This document shows, in pieces, positions 48,296 through 60,223 of a stretch of 64,000 bases of DNA. Below the pieces are notes generated by a model that was not told where the DNA came from, ran no database searches, and was given only the letters and a program-made list of their open reading frames with translations. Each line of letters starts with the position of its first letter. Position 1 is the first letter of the stretch. The stretch spans positions 3,348,001-3,412,000 of the forward strand of contig NZ_AP018441.1 in the NCBI RefSeq assembly GCF_009937975.1, given 5' to 3'. Both the position numbers and the translations under genes were made by a program. Origin of the DNA: Undibacterium sp. YM2 (GTDB taxonomy: Bacteria; Pseudomonadota; Gammaproteobacteria; Burkholderiales; Burkholderiaceae_D).

Positions 48296-49780
48296 TCAGT
48301 ATTTAAGTGTATTGGAGATGGCGTTCACGCAGGCTGTCATCAGCGAGCCTGGCAAAATACCCATGACCACGACAATCAGGCCATTCACACTCAGGACCAT
48401 GCGCATGTCAGCGCTGGCAACGATAGGGCTATTATCTACCGGATCATCAAAATACATGAGTTTGACGATACGCAGATAATAGAAAGTACCTATCAGCGAG
48501 AACAGTACTGCAACGATAGCCAGCCACAATTTGCCAGTCGATAAGACCGCCTGCAGAACAGACAGCTTGGCATAGAAGCCCATCATAGGTGGAATACCAG
48601 CCAGCGAGAACATCAACAGCAGCATGACGAGGGCAAACCATGGATTGCGCTTGTTCAGGCCTTTCAGGTCTTCCAGGTTTTCTGCTTCAAAACCTGAGCG
48701 TGCCAGCAACATGATGACGCCAAAAGTACCCAGCGTCGTCAATACATAGGTGATGCTGTAGAACATGGAAGAGCTGTAAGCATCGACTGCCAGGTCAGAA
48801 TTACCATTTGCCACGCCAGACAACATGCCCAGCAACATGAAACCCATTTGCGAAATGGTGGAATAAGCCAGCATACGCTTCAAGTTGGTTTGCGCTATCG
48901 CGGTCAGATTACCTATCGCCATCGACAAGACCGCCAGCACTACCAGCATCTGTTGCCAATCCACCGCCAGCGGGAACAGGCCCTCGACCAGCAAGCGGAA
49001 GGTAATTGCAAACGCGGCCAGTTTAGGTGCACCACCCAGTAGCAAAGTCACCGCAGTTGGCGCACCCTGATACACGTCAGGTACCCACATATGGAAAGGA
49101 ACCACACCCAGTTTGAATGCCAGACCCGCAACCAGGAAAACGATACCGAACACCAGGATGGTTTTGTTTGCCGTAGCTGTTGCAGTGACTTTAACAACTT
49201 CATTCAACTGCAAAGAGCCAGTAGCACCGTACAACATGGAAATACCATACAACATGAAACCGGACGCCAGCGCACCGAGGATGAAGTACTTCATCGCCGC
49301 TTCAGTAGAAACAGTATGGTCGCGACGCAGGGCAACCAGGGCATACAGTGACAGGGACATCAATTCCAGACCCAGATAGATCACCAGGAAGTTGTTACCA
49401 GAAATCATCACCATCTGGCCCAGCAAGGCAAACAGGGCCAACACATAGTACTCACCACCAAGGTGGGTATTGGTCATCGCACGGTCGCTGACGTACTGGC
49501 GGGAATAAATCAGGGTCACGCCTACTGCAATGTAAGAAAACAGTTTCAGCAGTACGGCCATGGGGTCAGAAACGAACATATTGTTACTGACGTATTCCGA
49601 CTTCACCGGATCAGCGAATGTCACTGTCAGGACACCACAGATCGTCAATGCCAGTATGCTGAGCGCATAAGTCACATTGCGTTTGCTGTCCGGCAAAAAC
49701 ATATCAGTCAGCAAGATGCCGCAAATCGCCAGCAGCAAAAAGATTTCAGGGTAAAGTGGTATCAGGTTCATATTATTCAA
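48296..49780 (-). CDS. nuoN: NADH-quinone oxidoreductase subunit N
   Basis: This 494-residue antiporter-like proton-channel subunit of complex I lies in the inner membrane. About 14 TM helices are apparent, with the TM7-8 lysine region ([26 protein letters not shown]) and the TM12 lysine region ([24 protein letters not shown]). Size and order (after nuoM) are normal. Confidence 0.97.
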   Translation of the reverse strand: MNNMNLIPLYPEIFLLLAICGILLTDMFLPDSKRNVTYALSILALTICGVLTVTFADPVKSEYVSNNMFVSDPMAVLLKLFSYIAVGVTLIYSRQYVSDRAMTNTHLGGEYYVLALFALLGQMVMISGNNFLVIYLGLELMSLSLYALVALRRDHTVSTEAAMKYFILGALASGFMLYGISMLYGATGSLQLNEVVKVTATATANKTILVFGIVFLVAGLAFKLGVVPFHMWVPDVYQGAPTAVTLLLGGAPKLAAFAITFRLLVEGLFPLAVDWQQMLVVLAVLSMAIGNLTAIAQTNLKRMLAYSTISQMGFMLLGMLSGVANGNSDLAVDAYSSSMFYSITYVLTTLGTFGVIMLLARSGFEAENLEDLKGLNKRNPWFALVMLLLMFSLAGIPPMMGFYAKLSVLQAVLSTGKLWLAIVAVLFSLIGTFYYLRIVKLMYFDDPVDNSPIVASADMRMVLSVNGLIVVVMGILPGSLMTACVNAISNTLKY

Positions 49781-49853
49781 TTTTTACTAGCATTGATCTG
49801 CTGCCACGACTATCTGATACAGACTGCCGTGGCTTGCGTATCCAAATTCCCGG

Positions 49854-51344
49854 TCAAGGTATCAGCTTAGGGACTGCCACATGTCGCAACAGATCGGCTA
49901 CCGACACCTGCATTGCATCTGTAAATGGCGCCGGATACAAACCCATCACCAATACCGCTATTGCCAACACACCCAGCATGAAGAATTCACGTTTATTCAG
50001 GTCACTCAGGTGAGCTACATGCTCATTCGTGATATTGCCAAACACAACGCGCTTGACCATCCACAAAGAGTAAGCTGCACCAAAAATCAGGGCTGTTGCT
50101 GCCAGCATGCCTATCCAGAAATTAAACTGCACCGCACCCAGGATAACCATGAACTCGCCGACGAAACCGGAAGTTGCCGGCAAGCCGCAGTTAGCCATGG
50201 AGAACAGCACGAACAAGGCAGCAAATTTAGGCATGGTATTAACCACACCACCGTAGTCAGCAATTTCACGGGAATGTACGCGGTCATACAAGACACCGAT
50301 ACACAGGAACATCGCGCCAGAGATAAAGCCGTGGGAAATCATTTGTACGATAGCGCCCTGCACTGACATGTCGTTAAACATGAAGAAGCCCAGAGTCACA
50401 AAGCCCATATGCGCAATCGAAGAATACGCCACCAGCTTTTTCATATCTTTTTGTACCAATGCCACCAGGCCGATGTAAATAACAGCGATCAGCGACAACG
50501 TGATCATGAAACCTGCCATGTAATGGCTGGCGTCAGGAGCGATAGGCAAAGAGAAACGCAGGAAACCATAAGCACCCAGTTTCAACATGATGGCTGCCAA
50601 CACCACAGAACCACCAGTAGGCGCTTCTACGTGAGCGTCTGGCAACCATGTATGTACTGGCCACATAGGAACCTTGACTGCAAACGCCATCAGGAAGGCG
50701 CAGAAAATCATGATCTGGGTCGTCAACGGCAAAGGCAGTTTATGCCATACCAGGATATCGAAGGAATGACCCGCTTTCAGGTACAGGTAGATGATGGCAA
50801 CCAGCGTCAGCAGAGAGCCCATCAGTGTGTACAGGAAGAACTTGAATGCAGCATATACACGGTTCGGGCCACCCCAGACACCGACGATGATGTACATAGG
50901 GATCAGCGTGGCTTCAAAGAAGACATAGAACAACATGCCATCAGTTGCGCAGAACACACCTATCATCAGGCCAGACAAGATCAGGAAGGCACCCATGTAC
51001 TGAGCGACTTGTTTTTCTATGACTTCCCATGCAGCAATTACGACGATTACGGTGATGAAAGCTGTCAGAGGCACCAGCCACAAAGAGATACCGTCTATGC
51101 CCAGTGCATAGAACACATTGAAGCGTTCTATCCAGCTGTATTTTTCAACAAACTGCATGCCATGCGCAGCATTGTCAAACAGCTTGATCAAAGGCAGCGT
51201 GACAATAAAGCTGCAGATAGAACCGATCAGTGCAACACCGCGCACCAGGGAGGGATTGTTATCGCGCCCGAATGCCAGTATGAAGATACCGAAAACTATC
51301 GGTAACCAGATCGAAAGGCTAAGTAGAGTAGAAGTTGACTGCAT
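49854..51344 (-). CDS. nuoM: NADH-quinone oxidoreductase subunit M
   Basis: This 496-residue antiporter-like proton-pumping subunit shows the signature AFAVKVPMWPVHTWLPDAHVEAPTGGSVVLAAIMLKLGAYG, with the essential glutamate and lysine region, and LVQKDMKKLVAYSSIAHMGFVTLG. It is followed by nuoN after 73 bases that include a small GCCACG/CGTGGC stem. Confidence 0.97.
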   Translation of the reverse strand: MQSTSTLLSLSIWLPIVFGIFILAFGRDNNPSLVRGVALIGSICSFIVTLPLIKLFDNAAHGMQFVEKYSWIERFNVFYALGIDGISLWLVPLTAFITVIVVIAAWEVIEKQVAQYMGAFLILSGLMIGVFCATDGMLFYVFFEATLIPMYIIVGVWGGPNRVYAAFKFFLYTLMGSLLTLVAIIYLYLKAGHSFDILVWHKLPLPLTTQIMIFCAFLMAFAVKVPMWPVHTWLPDAHVEAPTGGSVVLAAIMLKLGAYGFLRFSLPIAPDASHYMAGFMITLSLIAVIYIGLVALVQKDMKKLVAYSSIAHMGFVTLGFFMFNDMSVQGAIVQMISHGFISGAMFLCIGVLYDRVHSREIADYGGVVNTMPKFAALFVLFSMANCGLPATSGFVGEFMVILGAVQFNFWIGMLAATALIFGAAYSLWMVKRVVFGNITNEHVAHLSDLNKREFFMLGVLAIAVLVMGLYPAPFTDAMQVSVADLLRHVAVPKLIP

Positions 51345-51373
51345 AGTAATTATCTTTTTATAGCCGTGGTCAC

Positions 51374-53425
51374 TTATTTAGCAAAGGGAAACAGCACTGT
51401 ATAAGCCAGGAATCCCATCACGCCGAGTATCATCACAAATGCATAGTGATAGATATAACCACTCTGCAAATGACGTATCAGTTTGGAGACCCAGCCAACC
51501 AGTTTTGCGCTGCCGTTAACTACCAGGCCATCGATAAGGCCTTTGTCACCAATATTCCACAAGCCACCACCGAGTACACGTGCACCACCAGCAAACACGA
51601 TCTCGTTGAAGCGATCCATGTAGTATTTGTTGTCCAGCAAAGTGTAGAGTGGCATGACGGCATTCTTGATCTTGGCTGGAATTTCAGGCTTGACCATGTA
51701 GAACACATAAGCAGTCACCACACCAAACAGTGCCAGCCAGAATGGTGGCGTCAGGAACGAGTGCAAGCCCATTGCACCAGCACCATGGAATTCATGATGC
51801 AGCTCTTCCATTGCGTGATGTGCTTCATTAACAAAGATCACGTCCTTGAAGAAGCCGCCAAACAGCATGGGTTCAATCGCAATCGCACCAATAAACAGCG
51901 AAGGAATTGCCAGCAAGACCAGTGGCAACCAGACAACCATAGGTGACTCGTGTGGTTTTTGACCTGGAGCCAGACCATGATGATGATCGTCATGGTGGTC
52001 GTCAGCAGCATGGTGATCATCTTGATGATCATGGGCATGCGCCTTGCCAAAGTTTTCCTTACCGTGGAAGACCAGGAAATACATGCGGAAGGAATAGAAT
52101 GCCGTGACAAACACACCTGCCAGCACAGCAAACTGCGCAAAACCGGCACCTGGTAAATGACTAGCCTGCACTGCTTCAATAATACTGTCCTTGGAATAGA
52201 AGCCGGACAGGAAAGGCGTACCTATCAATGCCAGAGAACCAGCCAGGGAAGTCAGCCAGGTGATAGGCATGTATTTTCTCAAGCCACCCATGTTGCGGAT
52301 GTCCTGATCATGATGCATACCGATAATCACGGAACCCGCACCAAGGAACAACAGCGCTTTAAAGAAGGCATGTGTCATCAGATGGAATACCGCAACCGAG
52401 TAAGCAGAAGCACCCAGTGCCACTGTCATATAACCCAGTTGTGACAACGTGGAATAAGCCACGACGCGCTTGATATCGTTCTGGATGATGCCCATGAAAC
52501 CCATGAACAGCGCAGTAATCGCACCTATCACCAGGATGAAGGACAAGGCAGTGTCAGACAATTCAAACAATGGTGACATGCGTGACACCATGAAGATACC
52601 TGCGGTAACCATGGTCGCCGCGTGGATCAGTGCAGAAATCGGGGTCGGGCCTTCCATCGAGTCTGGCAACCAGACATGCAGAGGGAATTGTGCAGACTTA
52701 CCCATCGCACCGATGAACAGGCAGATACAGGCAACAGTGATCAACATCCAGTCAGTGTGCGGCAACAACATCGCTGCCAGTTCATTTTTCTTGGCGAATA
52801 CTTCAACATAGTTCATGGAACCAGTGTTAGCGACCAGCAAGCCTATGCCCAGGATGAAACCAAAGTCACCAACACGGTTGACCAGAAAGGCTTTCATGTT
52901 GGCGTAGATTGCCGTTGGTTTGGTGTACCAGAAACCGATCAGCAAATAAGAAACCAGACCCACAGCCTCCCAGCCAAAGAACAATTGCAGGAAGTTGTTA
53001 CTCATGACCAGCATCAGCATGGCAAAGGTGAACAGGGAGATATACGAGAAGAAGCGGTTATAGCCTTCGTCTTCTGCCATATAGCCTATGGTGTAGATAT
53101 GCACCATCAGCGACACAAAGGTCACGACGCACATCATCATGGCTGTCAGGCTATCAACCATGAAGCCAACTTCCAGCTTCATGTTGCCGACCTTCATCCA
53201 TTGATACAGGGTTTCGTTATAGGTTGCGCCATCCATCACGGCAGACAAGGTCATGCAGGAGATGATCAGTGCAATCAGTACACCAAGTATGGTGACTGTA
53301 TGCGATACCTTGCGGCCAACCACATTGCCAAAAAACTTCGTTCCTAGCAGACCTGCAATAGCAGACCCGACCAGGGGCGCCAGTGGTACTGCCAATAATA
53401 ATTGTGGGTTAAGTTGCCCCGCCAT
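51374..53425 (-). CDS. nuoL: NADH-quinone oxidoreductase subunit L
   Basis: This 683-residue distal proton-pumping subunit carries GAMGKSAQFPLHVWLPDSMEGPTPISALIHAATMVTAG and the long C-terminal lateral helix region that braces NuoM and NuoN. A loop at about residues 463-495 is unusually rich in His and Asp (HAHDHQDDHHAADDHHDDHHHG) and could bind metal ions; it lies before the lateral helix. The gap of 97 bases to nuoK is larger than others in the cluster. Confidence 0.97.
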   Translation of the reverse strand: MAGQLNPQLLLAVPLAPLVGSAIAGLLGTKFFGNVVGRKVSHTVTILGVLIALIISCMTLSAVMDGATYNETLYQWMKVGNMKLEVGFMVDSLTAMMMCVVTFVSLMVHIYTIGYMAEDEGYNRFFSYISLFTFAMLMLVMSNNFLQLFFGWEAVGLVSYLLIGFWYTKPTAIYANMKAFLVNRVGDFGFILGIGLLVANTGSMNYVEVFAKKNELAAMLLPHTDWMLITVACICLFIGAMGKSAQFPLHVWLPDSMEGPTPISALIHAATMVTAGIFMVSRMSPLFELSDTALSFILVIGAITALFMGFMGIIQNDIKRVVAYSTLSQLGYMTVALGASAYSVAVFHLMTHAFFKALLFLGAGSVIIGMHHDQDIRNMGGLRKYMPITWLTSLAGSLALIGTPFLSGFYSKDSIIEAVQASHLPGAGFAQFAVLAGVFVTAFYSFRMYFLVFHGKENFGKAHAHDHQDDHHAADDHHDDHHHGLAPGQKPHESPMVVWLPLVLLAIPSLFIGAIAIEPMLFGGFFKDVIFVNEAHHAMEELHHEFHGAGAMGLHSFLTPPFWLALFGVVTAYVFYMVKPEIPAKIKNAVMPLYTLLDNKYYMDRFNEIVFAGGARVLGGGLWNIGDKGLIDGLVVNGSAKLVGWVSKLIRHLQSGYIYHYAFVMILGVMGFLAYTVLFPFAK

Positions 53426-53522
53426 GATGACCCTTTGTTAGCTTTATTACTTTTCTAAATCGCCAGCCTATACCGGACTACCGGACTGCCGCAGCAGACG
53501 GCAATCCGCACCATTAACCTGA

Positions 53523-53837
53523 TTAACCTTTTAATGCATCCAGATCTTCGACATTGATGGTATCCAGATTACGGAACAAGACCACCAGAATCGCCAGACC
53601 TATCGCTGACTCAGCAGCAGCGACGGTAAGTATGAAGAACACGAATACCTGCCCTGCTGCATCACCCAGATAATGGGAGAACGCGATGAAATTGATATTC
53701 ACGGCCAGCAACATCAATTCAATCGCCATCAGCAAGACGATGATGTTTTTACGGTTGAGGAAAATACCGACGATGGAAATCGCAAACAGGATTGCGCCCA
53801 AAATCAGGTAATGCGTCAAACTCAAAGTCAAAGCCAT
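53523..53837 (-). CDS. nuoK: NADH-quinone oxidoreductase subunit K
   Basis: This 104-residue subunit has three TM helices ([44 protein letters not shown], with the conserved membrane glutamate in AIELML; and a third ending LDALKG). It forms part of the proton path next to NuoJ. It starts one base after the nuoJ stop. Confidence 0.97.
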   Translation of the reverse strand: MALTLSLTHYLILGAILFAISIVGIFLNRKNIIVLLMAIELMLLAVNINFIAFSHYLGDAAGQVFVFFILTVAAAESAIGLAILVVLFRNLDTINVEDLDALKG

Positions 53838-54485
53838 TTAAGCCTCCGGATTCACAGTAGCTGCCGCAGCAGTGGCATTATTCTCGGCGCGTTCGGATTC
53901 AGCTTTCATGCTGACGATACGGATACGGTCCTTGGCTTTTACTTTGACTGCCGCAGCAGGATCAAAATATTTGCTGTCTTTGCGACGACGCAAAGTCAAA
54001 GCAACTGCAGCGATAATAGCCAGCAACAGGATCGCCGCTGCAACCTCAAAAGCAAACTGGTAATGCGTGAAAATTTCCATGCCCAGGTACTTGGTGTTAC
54101 CTATCTTGTCAGCTGCTGCCGGTACATGATTGTCCGGACGCAAAAAGCCGCGCAGCAAGACTGCCGACATTTCCAGTACGATAATGACACCGACTGCCGC
54201 AGCCAATGGAAAGTGACTCCAGAAACCTTCCCTGAGTTTGTCGAGATTGATGTCCAGCATCATCACAACGAACAAGAACAGCACCATGACCGCACCTACA
54301 TACACCAGTACCAGCACGATAGCCAGGAACTCAGCTTTCAACAGCAACCAGATACCTGCAGCGTTGAAGAAAGTCAGCACCAGGAACAAGGCCGCATGCA
54401 CGGGGTTACGTGCAGAAATGACCTGGATCGCAGCGACTATCATGATCGCTGCGAAAACATAAAATAAAACGGTAGTAAATTCCAT
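53838..54485 (-). CDS. nuoJ: NADH-quinone oxidoreductase subunit J
   Basis: This 215-residue membrane subunit starts at the ATG at 54485 (MEFTTVLFYVFAAIMIVAAIQVI), the family start; an in-frame extension to 54560 would run into nuoI. It has five TM helices, with VYVGAVMVLFLFVVMML in the third. A cytoplasmic tail of about 45 residues rich in Lys and Ala (RRRKDSKYFDPAAAVKVKAK) is longer than in E. coli. Confidence 0.95.
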   Translation of the reverse strand: MEFTTVLFYVFAAIMIVAAIQVISARNPVHAALFLVLTFFNAAGIWLLLKAEFLAIVLVLVYVGAVMVLFLFVVMMLDINLDKLREGFWSHFPLAAAVGVIIVLEMSAVLLRGFLRPDNHVPAAADKIGNTKYLGMEIFTHYQFAFEVAAAILLLAIIAAVALTLRRRKDSKYFDPAAAVKVKAKDRIRIVSMKAESERAENNATAAAATVNPEA

Positions 54486-54501
54486 ATCGAACCAGGTCCA
54501 G

Positions 54502-54990
54502 TTAGCGGTATGTGGCATCAGCGGCGCGCGCTGCTGCAATTTGTGGCTCGTAACGATCACCTACAGCCAGCAACATCTCTTTGGTGAAATACAGGTCACC
54601 GCGTTTTTCACCGTGATATTCCAGTACATGGGTTTCCACGATGGAATCGACCGGGCAAGACTCTTCGCAAAAACCGCAAAAAATGCACTTGGTCAGGTCA
54701 ATGTCATAACGGGTAGTACGGCGGCTGCCATCAGCACGTTGATCAGATTCGATCGTAATTGCCATTGCCGGGCAGACTGCTTCACACAATTTACAGGCGA
54801 TGCAACGTTCTTCCCCGTTCGGGTAGCGACGCAGAGCATGCAGACCACGGAAACGTGGAGACTGAGGTGTTTTTTCCTCAGGAAATTGCACCGTGATCTT
54901 GCGGGCGAACATATAGCGGCCTGTCAGGGCGAGGCCCTTGATCAGTTCGCGCAGCATCAGGCTGCCAAAAAAATCCTTGATTGCTTCCAT
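54502..54990 (-). CDS. nuoI: NADH-quinone oxidoreductase subunit I
   Basis: This 162-residue ferredoxin-like subunit has two 4Fe-4S motifs, [12 protein letters not shown] and [12 protein letters not shown], which carry electrons from NuoG toward NuoB. An N-terminal amphipathic helix docks it to the membrane arm. Confidence 0.98.
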   Translation of the reverse strand: MEAIKDFFGSLMLRELIKGLALTGRYMFARKITVQFPEEKTPQSPRFRGLHALRRYPNGEERCIACKLCEAVCPAMAITIESDQRADGSRRTTRYDIDLTKCIFCGFCEESCPVDSIVETHVLEYHGEKRGDLYFTKEMLLAVGDRYEPQIAAARAADATYR

Positions 54991-55002
54991 TTTTTTAGCC
55001 TC

Positions 55003-56067
55003 TTACTTCCAAATATTCCAGGATGTCTGCATCCATGCTGCGACGATAACCAGATAAACAATGGTCAGCGGGATAAATACTTTCCAACCCAGACGCATGA
55101 TCTGGTCATAGCGATAGCGTGGGAAAGATGCGCGTGCCCAGATAAACATGGAAACCACAACAAAAGTCTTGATACCGAGCCAGATCCAGCCAGGAATGAA
55201 ATCCAGGAAGCTGAACGGTGCAGACCAGCCGCCGAGGAACATCAAAGATGCCATGGCAGAGATCAGAATCATGTTGGCGTATTCAGCCAGGAAGAACATG
55301 GCGAAAGACATACCAGAGTATTCAACCATGTGACCGGCAACGATCTCGGATTCACCCTCAACCACGTCAAACGGATGGCGGTTGGTTTCAGCAATACCGG
55401 AAATCACATACACCACGAACATAGGCAACAGCGGCAACCAATTCCATGAGAACAGGTTGAAACCATGGCTGGCGGCAAAACCCTTGGTCTGCGCATTGAC
55501 GATATCCGTCATATTCAAACTGCCAGATACCATCAGCACGATAACGAGTACAAAGCCCATGGCGATTTCATAGGAAACCATTTGCGCAGATGCACGCATG
55601 GCACCAAGGAAAGCATACTTGGAGTTGGATGCCCAACCGGCGATGATGATGCCGTAAACTTCCATCGAGGTGATTGCCATGATCAGCAGCAAGCCTGCAT
55701 TGACGTTTGCCAATACAGTTTCAGGGCCGAAAGGAATCACCGACCAGGCTGCCAGCGCAGGCATGATGGTCATGATAGGAGCCAGCACGAACAAGACTTT
55801 ATTGGCCTTGGCGGGGATGACGATTTCTTTGAGCAACAGCTTCAGCGCGTCAGCAATAGGTTGCAGCAAACCCGCAGGCCCCACGCGGTTAGGACCAAGA
55901 CGGATATGCATCCAGCCTATCATCTTGCGTTCCCACAAGGTCAGGTAGGCGACGCAACCCATGACTGGCAAGGTGATGCAGACAATCTTGAGGAAGGTCC
56001 ACAAAGGCATCCAAGCAGCCCCCAGATAGTGCTGACCAAATTCATGGATAGAGAGCAGCAAATTCAT
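55003..56067 (-). CDS. nuoH: NADH-quinone oxidoreductase subunit H
   Basis: This 354-residue membrane subunit forms the quinone-chamber entrance, with eight TM helices. Signature segments are [41 protein letters not shown] and [27 protein letters not shown], with the acidic loop. Its start overlaps the nuoG stop by one base. Confidence 0.98.
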   Translation of the reverse strand: MNLLLSIHEFGQHYLGAAWMPLWTFLKIVCITLPVMGCVAYLTLWERKMIGWMHIRLGPNRVGPAGLLQPIADALKLLLKEIVIPAKANKVLFVLAPIMTIMPALAAWSVIPFGPETVLANVNAGLLLIMAITSMEVYGIIIAGWASNSKYAFLGAMRASAQMVSYEIAMGFVLVIVLMVSGSLNMTDIVNAQTKGFAASHGFNLFSWNWLPLLPMFVVYVISGIAETNRHPFDVVEGESEIVAGHMVEYSGMSFAMFFLAEYANMILISAMASLMFLGGWSAPFSFLDFIPGWIWLGIKTFVVVSMFIWARASFPRYRYDQIMRLGWKVFIPLTIVYLVIVAAWMQTSWNIWK

Positions 56068-58373
56068 TATGCACGCTCCAGTTTGATGGCACCGAACATG
56101 CCGTCCAAATTACTTGTCAGGCTATGGCCTGCAGCGATCCTGACCACATTATCAGGCAGAGATTTATCTATTCCGACGGGGATCAGGGTAGAACCTGTTT
56201 TGCTCAGTCTGACCATGTCACCTTCGGCGATGCCGAGCTTGCTGGCATCAGCAGAGCTGATCCATGCTTGCGGTGCACGTGCATCGGCTGTCAGTTGCAG
56301 GGATTCTGCACGGCGTACGATAGCGTCTGTGCTGTAAATACCAACGTCAGCAATACGTTCCATGCCAGCAGCTGCGTTAGCAGGAACTGATGGAGCCAGT
56401 TTGGATGAGTTGTTCAACTGTGTAGTCAGGTCAGCTTGCGTCAATACTGTTGCGCGCACAGCTTCTGCTGTCTCAAAATCAAAGTTGTCCAGACCCAGCA
56501 AATTGCCAAGTACGCGCAAGACTTTCCATGCAGGACGGGTATCGCCTAGAGGTTTGACCACACCGTGGAAACTTTGTGCACGGCCTTCGCAGTTCACGAA
56601 AGTACCGGATGTTTCTGTGTAAGGTGAAACTGGCAGCAAGACGTCAGCATATTCAGCGCCGTGCTTGAATGGCGACATGACGACAACCATTTCAGCACTA
56701 TCCAAAGCTGCCTTGGCTTGTACCGGATGCGCGCTGTCAAGCAAAGGCTCGGCGTGCAAAACGATGTAAGCTTTTTTGGCTTCAGTGAATACTGGTTTGG
56801 CATTTTTGGCAGGGATCGCATTTGCGAGGTAGCCGCCAACAGTGTTTGCCGCTTCTGTCAGATAACCAAATTCTGTAGCTGCGTTTTCGGCTATCCACTG
56901 TGCCAGTGCATGCAATTGCGATGCTTCTGGATGGTAAGACGCTGCATTACCGAGGAATACACCGGCATTGCCGGCCAGCAGGCTGGCCGCAATTGCTTCT
57001 GCTTTTGCAGATGCTTGTACGGCTTCGAAGCCAGCTGGTTTGGCGATTTCTTTTTTGACTGCGATAGCAACGGCAACTTCAGCCAGGAAGGCTGTCCACA
57101 GCGATGGAGCTACGATTGCATTATTCGCCAGCTTGATGAGCAATTCATCATTCGTTGCGTGCAGGATGTTCAGCTTGGCACCCATTTTTACTGACTGACG
57201 CAGACGCGCTGCCAGCAAAGGATGGTCTTTACGCAGGAAAGAACCGATCACGAAAACGTTTTTCAACTGACCAAATCTGGCGATGCTGGTACCCAGCCAA
57301 GGCTTGACAGAAGAATCCAGCGCAAAGTCAGACTGACGCAGACGGAAATCAACATTATCAGAACCCAGGCCACGGACAACGAGTTGCAGCAGTGTCAGTT
57401 CTTCCAGAGTGGAGCTAGGTGCAGCAACCGCGGCGATAGCATCAGCGCCATGTTCATGCTTGACGTTACGCAGACCATGCGCGACATATTCCAGCGCTGT
57501 CTGCCAGTCAGTTTCCTGCCATTGGCCGCCCTGCTTGATCATGGGCTTGGTCAGGCGTTCTGTGCTGTTCAGTGCTTCGTAAGAGAAGCGGTCTTTGTCA
57601 GAAATCCAGCACTCATTGATGTCTTCATTTTCCAGTGGGACCACACGCATGACCTTGTTGTTCTTGACCTGAACTATCAGGTTGGAACCCAGGCCATCAT
57701 GGGCACTGACCGATTTACGGCGTGACAATTCCCAGGTGCGGGCGGAATAGCGGAAAGGCTTGGATGTCAGTGCGCCGACTGGGCACAGATCGATCATGTT
57801 GCCGGACAATTCGGAATCAACCGTTTTACCGACGAAGGAAGTGATTTCAGAATGCTCGCCACGGTTGAGCATGCCCAGTTCCATGACGCCAGCAATTTCC
57901 TGGCCGAAACGTACGCAGCGTGTGCAGTGTATGCAACGACTCATTTCTTCCATGGATACCAGAGGACCTACATCCTTGTGGAAAACCACGCGTTTTTCTT
58001 CTTCGTAGCGGGATGCCGTGCCACCGTATCCAACTGCCAGATCCTGCAGTTGACATTCACCACCTTGATCGCAGATAGGACAATCCAGCGGGTGATTGAT
58101 GAGCAGGAATTCCATCACTGCTTTTTGTGCTTTTACTGCCTTGTCGCTGGAAGAACGGACGATCATGCCCGGCGTAACCGGAGTCGCGCAGGCAGGCAAA
58201 GGTTTAGGTGCTTTTTCAACCTCAACCAGACACATGCGGCAGTTGGCCGCAATAGATAATTTTTTGTGATAGCAAAAATGCGGGATGTAAGTGCCAAGCT
58301 TATTGGCAGCATCCATCACCATACTGCCCTCTTGGACTTCGACTTTTTTGCCGTCTATTTCGATTTCAACCAT
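56067..58373 (-). CDS. nuoG: NADH-quinone oxidoreductase subunit G
   Basis: This 768-residue peripheral-arm subunit has an N-terminal 2Fe-2S ferredoxin domain ([20 protein letters not shown]...CATPV), a His/Cys 4Fe-4S segment ([14 protein letters not shown]), a second cluster motif ([16 protein letters not shown]) and a molybdopterin-oxidoreductase-like domain that no longer binds molybdenum. It relays electrons from NuoF and NuoE to NuoI. Confidence 0.97.
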   Translation of the reverse strand: MVEIEIDGKKVEVQEGSMVMDAANKLGTYIPHFCYHKKLSIAANCRMCLVEVEKAPKPLPACATPVTPGMIVRSSSDKAVKAQKAVMEFLLINHPLDCPICDQGGECQLQDLAVGYGGTASRYEEEKRVVFHKDVGPLVSMEEMSRCIHCTRCVRFGQEIAGVMELGMLNRGEHSEITSFVGKTVDSELSGNMIDLCPVGALTSKPFRYSARTWELSRRKSVSAHDGLGSNLIVQVKNNKVMRVVPLENEDINECWISDKDRFSYEALNSTERLTKPMIKQGGQWQETDWQTALEYVAHGLRNVKHEHGADAIAAVAAPSSTLEELTLLQLVVRGLGSDNVDFRLRQSDFALDSSVKPWLGTSIARFGQLKNVFVIGSFLRKDHPLLAARLRQSVKMGAKLNILHATNDELLIKLANNAIVAPSLWTAFLAEVAVAIAVKKEIAKPAGFEAVQASAKAEAIAASLLAGNAGVFLGNAASYHPEASQLHALAQWIAENAATEFGYLTEAANTVGGYLANAIPAKNAKPVFTEAKKAYIVLHAEPLLDSAHPVQAKAALDSAEMVVVMSPFKHGAEYADVLLPVSPYTETSGTFVNCEGRAQSFHGVVKPLGDTRPAWKVLRVLGNLLGLDNFDFETAEAVRATVLTQADLTTQLNNSSKLAPSVPANAAAGMERIADVGIYSTDAIVRRAESLQLTADARAPQAWISSADASKLGIAEGDMVRLSKTGSTLIPVGIDKSLPDNVVRIAAGHSLTSNLDGMFGAIKLERA

Positions 58374-58405
58374 GGTCTACTCTAAGTGTGCTAACCGAAG
58401 CTGGC

Positions 58406-59701
58406 TTACATGTAAGTGGGCACCAAGCAATGCTTATGCTCGATGTGATATTCAAATTCTTCGCGGAAATTCTTGATCATTGCGCGTACCGGCATCGCAG
58501 CTGCATCACCGAGGGCACAGATAGTCTTGCCTTGAATATTGTCAGCAATGGAGTTCAGCATATCCAGATCATCCGGACGGCCATGACCATGCTCTATCCT
58601 GTGCACCATGCGATACAACCAGCCGGTACCTTCGCGGCAAGGTGTGCACTGACCACAGGATTCTTCAAAATAGAAATAAGACAGGCGCAACAGTGACTTG
58701 ACCATGCAGCGTGTTTCATCCATGACGATGACAGCACCAGAACCCAGCATGGAACCGGCCTTGGCGATGGAGTCATAATCCATGTCAGTCGCCATCATCA
58801 CATCACCAGTCAATACCGGCATGGATGAACCACCAGGTATCACTGCCTTGATTTTTTTACCGTCACGCATGCCGCCAGCCAACTCCAGCAAAGTGGCAAA
58901 CGGCGTACCCAAAGGTACTTCGTAATTACCAGGTTTTGCTACGTCGCCAGACATGGAGAAAATCTTGGTGCCGCCATTGTTAGGCTTGCCTAGTGCAGCG
59001 TATTTCTCACCGCCCATGGCCAGCACAAAAGGTACGGCTGCAAAAGTTTCTGTGTTATTGATCGTGGTTGGCTTGCCATACAAACCAAAACTGGCCGGGA
59101 AAGGCGGCTTGAAGCGTGGCTGCCCTTTCTTGCCTTCCAGCGATTCCAGCAAGGCTGTTTCTTCGCCGCAGATGTAGGCGCCATAGCCGTGGAAAGCATG
59201 CAACTGGAAATTAAAATCGGAACCGGCGATTTTGTCACCCAACATGCCCGCAGCGCGCGCCTCTTCGATCGCTTCCTCGAAACGGTCGTAGTCAGCAAAA
59301 ATTTCACCATGGATATAGTTGTAACCTACCGTGATGCCCATGGCGTAAGCGCCTATGGCCATGCCTTCAATCAGCGCATGCGGGTTATAACGGATGATGT
59401 CGCGATCCTTGAATGTACCAGGTTCACCCTCATCTGTATTACAGACCAGATATTTTTGACCAGGGAACTGACGTGGCATGAAGCTCCACTTCAAACCGGT
59501 AGGAAAACCAGCACCACCGCGACCACGCAAGGAAGAAGCCTTCAACTCAGCAATGACTTGCTCAGGAGGGATTTTTTCATTCAGGATACGCTTCAGGGAT
59601 TCATAGCCACCACGTGCTACGTAATCTTGCAGATGCCAGTTTTTGCCATCCAGGCCAGCCAATATCAAAGGTTTAATATGGCGATTATGCAGACTCGTCA
59701 T
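58406..59701 (-). CDS. nuoF: NADH-quinone oxidoreductase subunit F
   Basis: This 431-residue NADH-oxidising subunit binds FMN and NADH through [15 protein letters not shown] (about residues 59-73) and [21 protein letters not shown], and holds the N3 4Fe-4S cluster in [15 protein letters not shown]. Its start abuts the nuoE stop with a one-base overlap. Confidence 0.98.
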   Translation of the reverse strand: MTSLHNRHIKPLILAGLDGKNWHLQDYVARGGYESLKRILNEKIPPEQVIAELKASSLRGRGGAGFPTGLKWSFMPRQFPGQKYLVCNTDEGEPGTFKDRDIIRYNPHALIEGMAIGAYAMGITVGYNYIHGEIFADYDRFEEAIEEARAAGMLGDKIAGSDFNFQLHAFHGYGAYICGEETALLESLEGKKGQPRFKPPFPASFGLYGKPTTINNTETFAAVPFVLAMGGEKYAALGKPNNGGTKIFSMSGDVAKPGNYEVPLGTPFATLLELAGGMRDGKKIKAVIPGGSSMPVLTGDVMMATDMDYDSIAKAGSMLGSGAVIVMDETRCMVKSLLRLSYFYFEESCGQCTPCREGTGWLYRMVHRIEHGHGRPDDLDMLNSIADNIQGKTICALGDAAAMPVRAMIKNFREEFEYHIEHKHCLVPTYM

Positions 59702-60186
59702 TATTTAACCTCTTTCAATTCATTGACCAGACCGTCAATTTTTTCATTCGACATGAAGCTGCACATACGCTTGTTATTCACCAGCATCACAGGTGCGTCA
59801 CCACAGGCACCCATGCATTCACCCTCAACCAGTGTAAACTGGCCGTCTGCCGTAGTTTCCCTGTAATCGATGCCGAGTTTTTGCTTCAGATGATGTGCTG
59901 CACGTTCGCCACCAGACAAGGCGCAAGGCAGATTGGTGCAGACCGAAATCTTGAACTTGCCCACCGGCTTGGTGTTGTACATATTGTAGAAAGTCGCGAC
60001 TTCCTGCACTGCTACTGCGGGCATGCCGATGTAGTCAGCCAGAGTCTGCATGACTTCCGGGGAAACCCAGCCAGTTTCATCCTGCGCAATAGCCAATGCG
60101 GCCATCACAGCGGACTGCCGCTGGTCAGCCGGGAACTTTGCAAGTTCACGATCAATTTTTTTAAATGCCTGCTCTGATAACACCAT
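59701..60186 (-). CDS. nuoE: NADH-quinone oxidoreductase subunit E
   Basis: This 161-residue thioredoxin-like 2Fe-2S subunit carries cluster N1a with cysteines in [12 protein letters not shown] and [13 protein letters not shown]. It partners NuoF. The N-terminal helix bundle ([31 protein letters not shown]) is standard. Confidence 0.98.
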   Translation of the reverse strand: MVLSEQAFKKIDRELAKFPADQRQSAVMAALAIAQDETGWVSPEVMQTLADYIGMPAVAVQEVATFYNMYNTKPVGKFKISVCTNLPCALSGGERAAHHLKQKLGIDYRETTADGQFTLVEGECMGACGDAPVMLVNNKRMCSFMSNEKIDGLVNELKEVK

Positions 60187-60223
60187 AGCTAATGCCTCGA
60201 TTCGACGTCCTCAGGACGCCGCT

